Shown: in pieces, positions 26,591 through 33,620 of the stretch
How the letters are laid out: each line of letters starts with the position of its first letter
Position numbering within the stretch: position 1 is the stretch's first letter
Origin: Thiobacillus denitrificans DSM 12475
GTDB lineage: Bacteria; Pseudomonadota; Gammaproteobacteria; Burkholderiales; Thiobacillaceae
Assembly (NCBI RefSeq): GCF_000376425.1
Contig: NZ_AQWL01000014.1
Location: 1-36,995, forward strand
Direction of reading: 5' to 3'
DNA length: 36,995 nt
Program-made: the position numbers and the translations under genes
The notes under the pieces: model-generated
Seen by the model: only the letters and a program-made list of their open reading frames with translations
Databases searched by the model: none
Told to the model about the DNA's origin: nothing

Positions 26591-26716
26591 TCAGGCGTGG
26601 TGACGTGTTTCACTGCCTTTCTCGTGGTCATCTGCGCGATGGCTGTTCATGTAAAGCGCAAGCCCTACAATAAACGCAACACCCAGCGTGAAACCAATCA
26701 AAGACTCGATACTCAT
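26591..26716 (-). CDS. Single-pass membrane microprotein (41 aa)
   Basis: ATG 26716 overlaps the previous gene by 4 nt (ATGA) and has GGAGAC upstream. The 41 residues hold one membrane helix (LIGFTLGVAFIVGLALYM) and a polar, charged tail (NSHRADDHEKGSETRHHA). Such microproteins are often regulators or toxins. With the two-helix protein before it, it forms a small membrane pair. No family recognised. Confidence 0.6.
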   Translation of the reverse strand: MSIESLIGFTLGVAFIVGLALYMNSHRADDHEKGSETRHHA

Positions 26717-26907
26717 TCCGGGTCTCCTTTGCGTAAGTAAACTGCTACTGATACTAGCACAGCAAACAACACCAGTAGAAGCAGTACAACTTCCCAACCA
26801 ATTTTGTGGTCGACCAGCCCGCTGAGTACAACCGCCACCATACAAGCTGTGGCGAGGTTATCCAGCACTTTGGCAACCCCTTCTCGTTGGCACTTATTGA
26901 ACTGCAT
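26713..26907 (-). CDS. Small two-helix membrane protein (64 aa)
   Basis: ATG 26907 with AAAGGAGA 3-4 nt upstream. A polar N-terminal segment (MQFNKCQREGVAKVLDNLAT) is followed by two membrane helices (ACMVAVVLSGLVDH and VVLLLLVLFAVLVSVAVYLR) and a charged end. Holin-like or anti-toxin-like topology, but no family was recognised. Coupled to the microprotein gene downstream. Confidence 0.65.
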   Translation of the reverse strand: MQFNKCQREGVAKVLDNLATACMVAVVLSGLVDHKIGWEVVLLLLVLFAVLVSVAVYLRKGDPE

Positions 26908-26986
26908 AAATCTCCTTTCTGCCATCACCAAAGCAAGTGGCATCGGCCTTGTGTGGCCAGGCTAAATTCAACCGTTGACTCTATTG

Positions 26987-27352
26987 CTACCAGGCCATGC
27001 TTTGGCTACTGCCAAGCTGGTCAGGTAACACCTTTTCACCATGCCGGCTCGTCACAAAACAGACCGAACCACCGTCCATTTCAATCCCGGAAATTGAACC
27101 ATCCAGATCCTGAACATCCTTGGCGACGAATGACTCGACGACGCCCTTGGCGGTTTTATAAGTCACCGTTACCGGAAACATGTTTCGCACCTTTCCGAGA
27201 TACCAAGATGGACCGGGCAGCCTAGTCGTGGCCCATTTTGTAAGTTTGTGTGCTCTGGGGACATTCACCATTGCTAAAAACCAGCAAGTAGCCAGCAATA
27301 GCAATTCAGCGATCGCTCCAAACGGAAGTAAAGCCAAGCGTAAATTCCGCAT
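26987..27352 (-). CDS. Membrane-anchored hypothetical protein (121 aa)
   Basis: ATG 27352 with AAGGAGAAC upstream. An N-terminal helix (LLPFGAIAELLLLATCWFLA) anchors it; the remainder is a small beta-rich domain (FPVTVTYKTAKGVVESFVAK, VQDLDGSISGIEMDGGSVCF). The leader before it contains a CCTG/CAGG hairpin, but CTCAA and GCAA boxes are not clear. First gene of a run of three membrane proteins. No family recognised. Confidence 0.65.
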   Translation of the reverse strand: MRNLRLALLPFGAIAELLLLATCWFLAMVNVPRAHKLTKWATTRLPGPSWYLGKVRNMFPVTVTYKTAKGVVESFVAKDVQDLDGSISGIEMDGGSVCFVTSRHGEKVLPDQLGSSQSMAW

Positions 27353-27536
27353 GTTTGTTCTCCTTCAATTAGTGATTACCTGAAACTCATCCAGGGCGCC
27401 AAAAGACTTCGCAATGAAATTTGCATATCTTCATGTCGATGGGCAAAACTCTCAATTGTGCCCGGCACATGTCGATATAGGCCGGGTTTTCGAGGCTGGG
27501 CGTGTTCTGCATGATGGCTTGTCCCATGATGTTTCA

Positions 27537-28070
27537 TCAGGCTTTACCGCTCTCGATGCAAGCCGCAAGGCATCGTGCGAACTTGACGTATTCAGGGGAT
27601 TGCGATGCACTGGAACGAAGGCTATCGTAAGTCATCTCCCTCATGGCCTCGAGTTTCACACTTGCCTGGACTGCATCGAATCCGCACCCAAGGTTTGCTG
27701 TCGCGATTTTCTTCAGGAAAGCAAGAATGAAATGATCGAGCGCGTCCTTCGCTTCATTTGGCAGAATATCCAGCAGTACGCGGTTTGAAGCAAACAGCAC
27801 GTGGTCCAAATCCGCCTTGGTTGCGACGAGCGGCCCGAGAACGAAGTCCAGTGCAGAGTCGGCGCCTTCTAAATCACCGAAGGCAACGAATTGAAGTGGG
27901 CCATCTCGATCATGGATCACACACAACCGAGGCCGCCATTTGTACGCTGCTTGGCGTAAAGCAGATGGTCTTGAACGATCACTATCCCACCAGTTTGGGG
28001 AATAACGTTGAGGTGCAATTGAGACATCGCCCAAAGCACGACGTTGGTGGATTGCAGTAAGTCCTGTCAT
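27537..28070 (-). CDS. Hypothetical protein (177 aa)
   Basis: ATG 28070 with CCAGGAG 7 nt upstream. The 177 residues include a basic N-terminal region (SIAPQRYSPNWWDSDRSRPS), a hydrophobic strand CVIHDRDGPLQFVAFGDLEG and a helical C-terminal half with LDHFILAFLKKIATANLGCG. No motif was recognised. Single-gene unit after leader L10. Downstream, 27400-27536 holds an imperfect CCCGGC/GCCGGG hairpin without a T-run on the minus strand, and no further gene. Confidence 0.65.
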   Translation of the reverse strand: MTGLTAIHQRRALGDVSIAPQRYSPNWWDSDRSRPSALRQAAYKWRPRLCVIHDRDGPLQFVAFGDLEGADSALDFVLGPLVATKADLDHVLFASNRVLLDILPNEAKDALDHFILAFLKKIATANLGCGFDAVQASVKLEAMREMTYDSLRSSASQSPEYVKFARCLAACIESGKA

Positions 28071-28165
28071 GTTGTATCTCCTGGCAGCAGGCCGTCCTCG
28101 AAATGAGGGCGTTCACCTTGCCGTGAGAATTGTGGGACGCACGGGCATAAGCCAGGCCATGGGCA
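28071..28165 (-). promoter_or_regulatory. Conserved leader element L10
   Basis: Minus strand: GCGTCCCACAATTCTCACG, GCAAGGTGAACG, hairpin CCTC-ATTTC-GAGG, ACGGCCTGCTGC, then CAGGAG and ATG 28070. It follows the T-run of terminator 28171-28202 after about 25 nt. Confidence 0.6.
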
Positions 28166-28170
28166 AAAAA

Positions 28171-28202
28171 AATCCCCTAAGGCACGAGGCACAAAGGGGA
28201 TT
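28171..28202 (-). terminator. Terminator of the 28530 gene (conserved-loop family)
   Basis: Outer stem AATCCCCT / AGGGGATT, inner GC pairs, loop CUCGU in RNA, then eight T on the minus strand. Confidence 0.85.
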
Positions 28203-28245
28203 TTGCGTTAGACCGAACACAAGGATCGGAAAAACGGTACTGCGG

Positions 28246-28530
28246 TCAGGCGTTCAAGCCGACGACGTCGGATGTCGGACGCGCTTCCGGACTGCTCATG
28301 AAGGGTTGATACCCTTCAAGGTACGGATCTGCAACCGCCTCGTCGAGTTTCTCGCGTCCAAACCGGCACGCTTCGTCGAAGGTTCCTTCGACTTCTTCCT
28401 CGGCGTAGACCTTGTCTGCCCGGGTGACGACCATGAATCGATTATGGGTCGTTTCATAGATCGTGACGGATGGACGGGGAACGCCCATCAAAGCGCTTTT
28501 CAAAGCCTTCAGGTTCTTCTTGAGAGACAT
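28246..28530 (-). CDS. Small hypothetical protein (94 aa)
   Basis: ATG 28530 with TAGGAGG upstream. A basic N-terminal helix (MSLKKNLKALKSALMGVPRP), a strand pair (SVTIYETTHNRFMVVTRADK) and an acidic helix (FDEACRFGREKLDEAVADPY) followed by a Pro/Ser tail. Looks like a compact alpha/beta protein of unknown function. Single-gene unit with leader L11 and a conserved-loop terminator. Confidence 0.7.
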   Translation of the reverse strand: MSLKKNLKALKSALMGVPRPSVTIYETTHNRFMVVTRADKVYAEEEVEGTFDEACRFGREKLDEAVADPYLEGYQPFMSSPEARPTSDVVGLNA

Positions 28531-28600
28531 AGCAACCTCCTAAGGATCCAGGAACATCCTGGTTTCACGTTGCAGTTAGGATTGAGGCTCACGCCCTATG
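28531..28600 (-). promoter_or_regulatory. Conserved leader element L11
   Basis: Minus strand: GTGAGCCTCAATCCTAACTG, CAACGTGAAA, hairpin CCAGGA-TGT-TCCTGG, ATCC, then TAGGAGG and ATG 28530. It sits only about 30 nt after the stop of the 29403 gene, without a terminator between. Confidence 0.65.
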
Positions 28601-28626
28601 AAAGGTGGGCGCGGATGCTTATTCTC

Positions 28627-29403
28627 TCAGTGCACCATCATTACGCCGATCATGAAGACCTGGTTCTTCAGGCTCACGTCCGGGATCGGCACGCTGTTGT
28701 ATGAGCCAAGGATGTCGCCCTGGACCCTTGCGTCGCCTCCGTTCAGCTGGGCGCGGTTGTATCCGTACCGGCCGAACACGGCCCACGAGCCTTTGATGCG
28801 GTGCACCGCCTGCAGGCTGATGCCATACGCGCCTCCAGCCTTGACTGGTTCGGTAACCAGGTAGCCGTCCAGTCCAAGCACCCGCACCGGTACCTTCTGT
28901 TCTCCGGAAGAAGCCAGACTGTAGTAGAAATCCATGCTGACCAAACTGTCCTTGGTGCGAATAGGCGATAGCCGGACGAATGGCGAGAATGCGTCGACCT
29001 GAAGGGACGTGTCACGGCTCGTGTCCGTGTTGACGATACCGACGAGTGGCCCGCCGCCAACCGCTACCGGAGTGTTTGAAGTAGCCACGTCGGCGCCGAT
29101 CATGGAGTACGCCAAACCAACCTTGATCCACTTGTTGCCCAGGCCAAGAGCAATGTCCATGCTCTTGCTGTCGTTGTCGACCGTTGTATGGCCGCCGGCT
29201 TTCAGCATGAAGAGATTTCCGTCAAAGTCGAGGCCGCCTCCAAGGGCGACGCCGGTCGACGACTTCATGTAGTCACCGGAAATCGAACCGCTACCGATGC
29301 CGGCGCCGAATCCCATTGCGGTAACGAGCAGGTCCTCGGCCTGCGATGGACTGGCAGTTAGCCCAAAACAAATGGCAAACAGCGCGATATTGAATTTGTT
29401 CAC
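28627..29403 (-). CDS. Exported beta-barrel-like protein
   Basis: A 258-residue protein from GTG 29403, with GGAGG 9 nt upstream; longer frames add only a charged stretch. Signal peptide MNKFNIALFAICFGLTASPS ending QA, cut before EDLL. The mature protein alternates polar and apolar residues in many short strands with glycines (LGNKWIKVGLAYSMIGADVA, WAVFGRYGYNRAQLNGGDAR), typical of an outer-membrane barrel, and ends in MIGVMMVH instead of the usual aromatic residue. No family name can be given. It is the only exported protein in this minus-strand run; it has no conserved leader. Confidence 0.75.
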   Translation of the reverse strand: MNKFNIALFAICFGLTASPSQAEDLLVTAMGFGAGIGSGSISGDYMKSSTGVALGGGLDFDGNLFMLKAGGHTTVDNDSKSMDIALGLGNKWIKVGLAYSMIGADVATSNTPVAVGGGPLVGIVNTDTSRDTSLQVDAFSPFVRLSPIRTKDSLVSMDFYYSLASSGEQKVPVRVLGLDGYLVTEPVKAGGAYGISLQAVHRIKGSWAVFGRYGYNRAQLNGGDARVQGDILGSYNSVPIPDVSLKNQVFMIGVMMVH

Positions 29404-29527
29404 TTTGTTTGTCCTCCGTAGACGAAGGCAGCTTATCAAAGCGAATGAACGTGCAAGAACAGCGAAAACGCTTCGTCACACGATTACGAATCGAATTTCA
29501 AACAGAGGTGGACCAATGGCAAAAAAA

Positions 29528-29546
29528 TGCCGGCTGTGAGCCGGCA
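29528..29546 (-). terminator. Strong terminator without an obvious gene
   Basis: Perfect 8-bp stem TGCCGGCT / AGCCGGCA with a 3-nt loop, followed on the minus strand by seven T. Upstream of it on that strand (29550-29750) there is no good gene, so it may end a small RNA or a decayed gene; the minus frame starting ATG 29616 is weak. Confidence 0.8.
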
Positions 29547-29754
29547 AAGTAAGGGGGGAGACCCCTGCGGAGAACTTCAGCCACTTGCGAATGGGGTCCG
29601 CAAACAGCAACCTCATCCTAATAGAACGGGACGTTGTCGGTATATACAACTTTAATTGTAGGCCTGATTTAACGTTATGATTAAAAACAACAAATAGTTT
29701 GTGAACACGTGGAGTATACTTTTCGCATTCCTGCTGCGGACTAGCGAGATAGCC

Positions 29755-29970
29755 ATGAATATCTGGAACCAGCAAAGCCAGCACGACTTGGTAGCTGACG
29801 TCTTTCGTACCGCCCCCGCCAAGAAGGTGGCGAAGCGCTGCGGCACCTGTCGGAGCTTCGAGAATGTGTATGCCGCAACGATCGCCCGTGCTGATGACCA
29901 GTCGGCCATGATGGCCTACCGCTGCGAATGCTGTGGGACAGAATGGATCGATTGCGCTGCTGCGCGCTGA
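29755..29970 (+). CDS. Small zinc-ribbon protein (71 aa)
   Basis: ATG 29755 lies 40 nt after a TATACT box (29714-29719). The 71 residues have C-x2-C in AKRCGTCRSFEN and C-x2-C in YRCECCGTEWIDC, separated by about 30 residues, forming one zinc-ribbon; an N-terminal helix WNQQSQHDLVADVFRTAP precedes it. Likely a nucleic-acid or protein-binding adaptor. Convergent with the 30175 gene, 10 nt apart. No family recognised. Confidence 0.65.
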   Translation: MNIWNQQSQHDLVADVFRTAPAKKVAKRCGTCRSFENVYAATIARADDQSAMMAYRCECCGTEWIDCAAAR

Positions 29971-29980
29971 ACGCTGCCTT

Positions 29981-30175
29981 CTAGAGTCCTTGCTTCGAGT
30001 AGCTCTCGAACGCTTCCCAAATGCCTTGCAGGCACTGCATGTCCCCTTCGGAGAAGCCGGCGGCCAGTTCGGCCTGATCTATCGGTCTTCCTTCTGAGTG
30101 TTTCGCGGAGACGAATGCGAGCAGGCGGCGTAATGCCGCCAATTCCATGTCACTGAGTTCGAGCATGACCCCCAT
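29981..30175 (-). CDS. Small acidic helical protein (64 aa)
   Basis: ATG 30175 or ATG 30166 is the start; GGGGG precedes the latter. The 64 residues are almost entirely helical (LELSDMELAALRRLLAFVSA, GFSEGDMQCLQGIWEAFESY) and acidic, like small antitoxin or adaptor proteins. No family recognised. Convergent with the zinc-ribbon gene. Confidence 0.6.
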   Translation of the reverse strand: MGVMLELSDMELAALRRLLAFVSAKHSEGRPIDQAELAAGFSEGDMQCLQGIWEAFESYSKQGL

Positions 30176-30287
30176 GCCGCGATTTTACCAAGGCTCATGC
30201 CGTTGCGAACGGGGATATTTGTGCACTGTTTGGGTCAGAGGGCAGGCAAGCGCTGAGAAGCGAAACATCGTGCAGATTCCGGTCGTC

Positions 30288-30326
30288 CATGATCACCAGA
30301 TCCAATCTGACATGATCACCTATACT
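30288..30326 (+). promoter_or_regulatory. Promoter with two CATGATCACC direct repeats
   Basis: The 10-bp repeat CATGATCACC occurs at 30288-30297 and 30311-30320, 23 bp apart; the second abuts TATACT at 30321-30326. No -35 consensus is present, so an activator bound at the repeats is likely. It reads toward the exported protein at 30621. Confidence 0.5.
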
Positions 30327-30439
30327 AATTTTTCTGACAGACATCCCACCGATTCCGACCAGATGATCTCTCCCATGGCTCAAGGTGGCGCTGGTTTAGC
30401 GGCAGGTATCTGAGTCGACTAGCTGAGGGAAAAATCAGC

Positions 30440-30581
30440 CGCATAATCCGGAAGCTCTTCAGCAGTTTAGGTCTGCCATCCCTCATGGGATGGCAGGAAT
30501 CGGTTCATTGAACCGCCGTGTACGGTCCCGTACGCACGTGGCGTGGGAGGGGAAGATCGTGAGGTCTTCCCCTATCGCGAT
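30440..30581 (+). mobile_element. 3' end of a group II intron (5'-truncated remnant)
   Basis: 30511-30544 matches domain V of bacterial group II introns: GAACCGCCGTGTACGG, a short loop, then CCGTACGCACG with the two-base bulge. The 3' arm reads ACGTGGCGTG where ACGGTGGTGT is usual, so one base is missing. 30545-30581 is domain VI: GGGGAAGA / TCTTCCCC stem and the end CTATCGCGAT. No 5' end, domains I-III or reverse transcriptase are present. The 5' limit is uncertain; a 10-bp hairpin CTGCCATCCC / GGGATGGCAG lies at 30473-30496. Confidence 0.75.
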
Positions 30582-30620
30582 TGGACGGACACTGTTTACG
30601 CTTACTCACAGGAGGAATGT

Positions 30621-31670
30621 ATGGCTCGCCCATTACCGAACTGTTCGAATCAAGTGCTTGCAGCGTTCGTCATGGTGGCTACCGCCTTTGCCTCTAGCCC
30701 TGCGTACGCCAAGACGCCAAAGTGGGTGAAGAAAATCGGACAGGTTGCAAGTGACGCAATTACAGCTCCGGCAAAAGTACCGCTCCAGATCACAAGAGAG
30801 GCAGGGAAAACCGTCGGCGGCGATGTGGGACGGGGGCTGGCGCACGCAAGCCAGGAAGCGATAGAGGAAGTCAAGAAAGCGGAAAAGAGTGTCGGCGGCT
30901 TCGCAAAGGAGCACAAGAAGGAGATCCTCACCGTGGCGGTAGTAGCCGGCGCTGGCTGGGTAGCCTGTGCTGATGGGTGCACGATCCTGTTAGCAGTCGG
31001 CGATGCGTATGTGAAAGTGGGCTCCATTGCTGCCGGTGCTGCGTTGGCGACCAACGAGAAAAAACAGGAGTCACCCCGTTCACCTGGGACACCTTCCTAC
31101 CGGCAGATGGCCAAGGAGGTCGACAAGCCGCCGACACAGAGCGCTTTGGTGGCGTCAGATTCTCTCAAGTGGAAGCGGAACACCTTGTTGACAACCCAAT
31201 CGTCGCGCACCGCGGTAAGTGATTTGGAACAACATGGTGAGACCGTCAGCGATACCTTCAGGGAGATACTGATTGCACGAGAAGTGCCGAATCCAATCAG
31301 CGCGTTCGCTCAGGTGACGTTCAGCCCAAGTGTCTCGGATGCCCCTGTCTATAACGAGGACCGCGAGATCAGTGCCCGGCTAAGCGCGTTACTCACGGAG
31401 GCCACTCGATCACAGCCGTATCTGCTCTTGGAGCCGATGAAACCAGCCGACATCGCGATGCCCCATCCCCCCGGGCCTGAGTTTAAGGAGAACGGAGCGG
31501 TCACTGCCAGCGCGAAATCAGTAACCATCAATGAGGCCATCGAAATCAAAGCGGGGTTGTTGGGTACCTTGACGGGGCTGCCGCCTGAAGAGGTTCTCAA
31601 ACGTACGCGAGAAGGCCTCCGCTCTGATCTGCGAAGCCTGGGTACTGACAAGAAAACTACTCCGAAATAG
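30621..31670 (+). CDS. Exported hypothetical protein (349 aa)
   Basis: ATG 30621 has a strong AGGAGG 6 nt upstream. The first 28 residues form a Sec signal peptide (SNQVLAAFVMVATAFASSPA, cut after AYA). The next 90 residues are basic and amphipathic (KTPKWVKKIGQVASDAITAP, EAIEEVKKAEKSVGGFAKEH), followed by hydrophobic glycine- and alanine-rich stretches (ILTVAVVAGAGWVACADG, YVKVGSIAAGAALATNEK) that could insert in membranes. The C-terminal 200 residues are polar without recognised domain. The layout resembles secreted pore or toxin-like proteins, but this is speculation. It lies directly behind the intron remnant. Confidence 0.8.
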   Translation: MARPLPNCSNQVLAAFVMVATAFASSPAYAKTPKWVKKIGQVASDAITAPAKVPLQITREAGKTVGGDVGRGLAHASQEAIEEVKKAEKSVGGFAKEHKKEILTVAVVAGAGWVACADGCTILLAVGDAYVKVGSIAAGAALATNEKKQESPRSPGTPSYRQMAKEVDKPPTQSALVASDSLKWKRNTLLTTQSSRTAVSDLEQHGETVSDTFREILIAREVPNPISAFAQVTFSPSVSDAPVYNEDREISARLSALLTEATRSQPYLLLEPMKPADIAMPHPPGPEFKENGAVTASAKSVTINEAIEIKAGLLGTLTGLPPEEVLKRTREGLRSDLRSLGTDKKTTPK

Positions 31671-31777
31671 CGGGGGCCTAGAGTTCTCCGCCACCTCCCT
31701 CCAAAAACTGGTTGCAGCGGACGGCACTTCGCGTCGCAGCTGAACCGAGGCGTGATCGGTAACGCCGAACTCCTGGC

Positions 31778-32023
31778 CTATTGAACAGTCAGGCTAAGGC
31801 GCTGCTCAGGCCGAATTGCACGCATAGGTAATCTGGCGGGATTTTGGAGAGTGAAGCGGCCATACAGACGCCTGCTATGGCGAAAAGGTGCCCCCTGGCG
31901 CTGGCCGGTCACGCCTATCTGGTCGGCCGCCATTATTCTCCCCCTCACAGACTCAAAGTCGCAGTACGTCGGGTGATCATCACCATCATTCGGTCTGATC
32001 AGGTCGCCGGTCAGGCTGATCAT
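31778..32023 (-). CDS. Possible hypothetical protein (81 aa), low confidence
   Basis: The frame continues upstream of ATG 32023 without a stop to about 32062 and reads sensibly throughout (RDEQKPLLMISLTGDLIRPN, RHSRRLYGRFTLQNPARLPM, RAIRPEQRLSLTVQ). It might be the remnant of a larger gene. The 31671-32230 stretch otherwise has no clear gene. Not supported by a ribosome-binding site. Confidence 0.3.
   Translation of the reverse strand: MISLTGDLIRPNDGDDHPTYCDFESVRGRIMAADQIGVTGQRQGAPFRHSRRLYGRFTLQNPARLPMRAIRPEQRLSLTVQ
31974..32022. promoter_or_regulatory. Three phased TGATCA sites upstream of the HDOD gene
   Basis: TGATCA occurs at 31974-31979, 31996-32001 and 32017-32022, 22 and 21 bp apart, about two helical turns. 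The CATGATCACC repeats at 30288 and 30311 contain the same hexamer. Possible binding sites of a common regulator, about 210 bp before ATG 32231. No good core promoter was identified. Confidence 0.35.
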
Positions 32024-32230
32024 GAGCAGCGGCTTCTGCTCATCGCGACAGGACGGTCGTTACAAAACTTTATTTTGCCGGAATCGTGTCGATATACGTG
32101 TGTAAGCCTGTCAGCGGCAACTTGAAGGATCTGTCGTCCACATCACTGTATCCGACCGCTGTTGAACGCGGCCCAGAGATATCAGGTATACCGCAACAGA
32201 TTTTGGTGAGATTTGCTGATAGGTTGGTTG

Positions 32231-33574
32231 ATGATGCCGCTGGAACAACTCAAGACAAATCCGAAGTTACCCAGCCCGAAGGGCGTCGCCCTGGCTGTGC
32301 TTGCTCTGTCCAAACGCGAAGACGTAACGCTGGGCGAGATTGCGCTCGTGGTCGAAACCGATCCCGCCTTGTCCGGACGCCTGATCAAACTGGCCAACAG
32401 TGCTTCGCAGTCCTCGCGTCCCGTGGTATCCGTACGGGAAGCGATCGTTCGACAGGGCGAAAAAACGGTATGCCAGCTCGCACTGGGATTTTCACTGCTC
32501 GATCAGCATCGCGCCGGCGCATGCGATTCGTTTGATTACCAGAGATATTGGTCGCATTCGTTGCTGATGGCACTGGCCATGAAGGCACTTGGTGCGCGTG
32601 TTCGTGTGGGGGCCTCTGACGAATTGTTCATATGCGGCCTGCTGGCGCAAATTGGCCAACTGGCGCTGGCAACCGTTTATCCCGAGGAATACAGTGCCGT
32701 GCTGACTGCGCATCAGGCTAGTCCTGCACAATCCATCGCTGTCCACGAACGTGAGCGACTCGAAACCGACCATACCGAACTGGGCATCGCAATGATGTCC
32801 GATTGGGGCATTCCGGGGGTGTTCACCCAGCCGCTGGCGCTGTATGAGGACCCGGATCAGCTATCTGACACCACAGAATCGCGGTCGAACAGCCTGGTTT
32901 TGATGCTGCGCCTGGCACATGGGCTGGCCGACATCGCGCTGGCGCCTGCTGACCAACGTCCGCAAATGATTCCGGCGTGGTTGGCTCTGGCTGAGAAACT
33001 TGACGTCCGTTTCGATGACGTTGGCAGGTTTGTCCATGACTTGATCGGCGAATGGCATGACTGGGGTACCTTGCTGAAAATCCAGACCGAGCCGTTGCCC
33101 CCCTTTACCGGCTTGTTCGACAAAGCCGAAAAGGCCGCCAAAGACGCGTCGTTGCTACGCATTGTGGTGGCCGACAGCAACGATTTCACCCGTCGCAAGA
33201 CCATGGCGCTGCTGGCTGAAAGCGGCCAACATACCGTTTACCCTGTTGGCGATGGCCATTCCGCGATGGCACTGGTCCTGGAGCTGATGCCGGACGTCAT
33301 CATCGCCCATATGAGATTGGACCAGATGGATGGCCTGGCGTTATGCCAGACATTGCGTGAAGTCCATGCAGGTTGCGGCATCTATATCGTGCTGATGGAC
33401 GACAAGCACAGCGATGAGTTCTCAATCCGGGCCTATGAGGGCGGCGCGGACAGCTATGTGCCCAGCACGATCAGTTCAAGGGCGTTGCACGCCCGGCTGG
33501 TTGCTGCGCAACGCCTGGCGCGTTTGAAGAACACGTTGGTGAAAGAACGCGCCAGCGTGGGCAAGCAAAAGTAG
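32231..33574 (+). CDS. HDOD domain protein with degenerate receiver domain
   Basis: A 447-residue cytosolic protein. ATG 32231 was preferred over TTG 32213. Residues 1-200 form an HDOD domain (LGEIALVVETDPALSGRLIK, LANSASQSSRPVVSVREAIV, YWSHSLLMALAMKALG, ELFICGLLAQIGQLAL), the non-catalytic relative of HD phosphohydrolases used in signalling. A linker leads to a C-terminal receiver-like domain from about 325. There the phospho-Asp position is His (PDVIIAHMRLDQMDG; normal is ...LLD...P) and the conserved Lys is absent (YVPST instead of Y-x-x-KP). So it cannot be phosphorylated in the usual way. It may act with the RpfC-like kinase in the same window, but no pairing is shown. Confidence 0.85.
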   Translation: MMPLEQLKTNPKLPSPKGVALAVLALSKREDVTLGEIALVVETDPALSGRLIKLANSASQSSRPVVSVREAIVRQGEKTVCQLALGFSLLDQHRAGACDSFDYQRYWSHSLLMALAMKALGARVRVGASDELFICGLLAQIGQLALATVYPEEYSAVLTAHQASPAQSIAVHERERLETDHTELGIAMMSDWGIPGVFTQPLALYEDPDQLSDTTESRSNSLVLMLRLAHGLADIALAPADQRPQMIPAWLALAEKLDVRFDDVGRFVHDLIGEWHDWGTLLKIQTEPLPPFTGLFDKAEKAAKDASLLRIVVADSNDFTRRKTMALLAESGQHTVYPVGDGHSAMALVLELMPDVIIAHMRLDQMDGLALCQTLREVHAGCGIYIVLMDDKHSDEFSIRAYEGGADSYVPSTISSRALHARLVAAQRLARLKNTLVKERASVGKQK

Positions 33575-33620
33575 CCATCCGCTCCGCGCGTTCTGTTGGC
33601 TGGGGCGTGGCCGCCCGCAT

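Noticed and set aside
2882-28600. Integron-like gene cassette array (repeated intergenic elements, one or few genes each, one orientation)
   Set aside because: No paired GTTRRRY / RYYYAAC attC core sites, no integron integrase; the repeated parts are better explained as intrinsic terminators plus 5' leaders.
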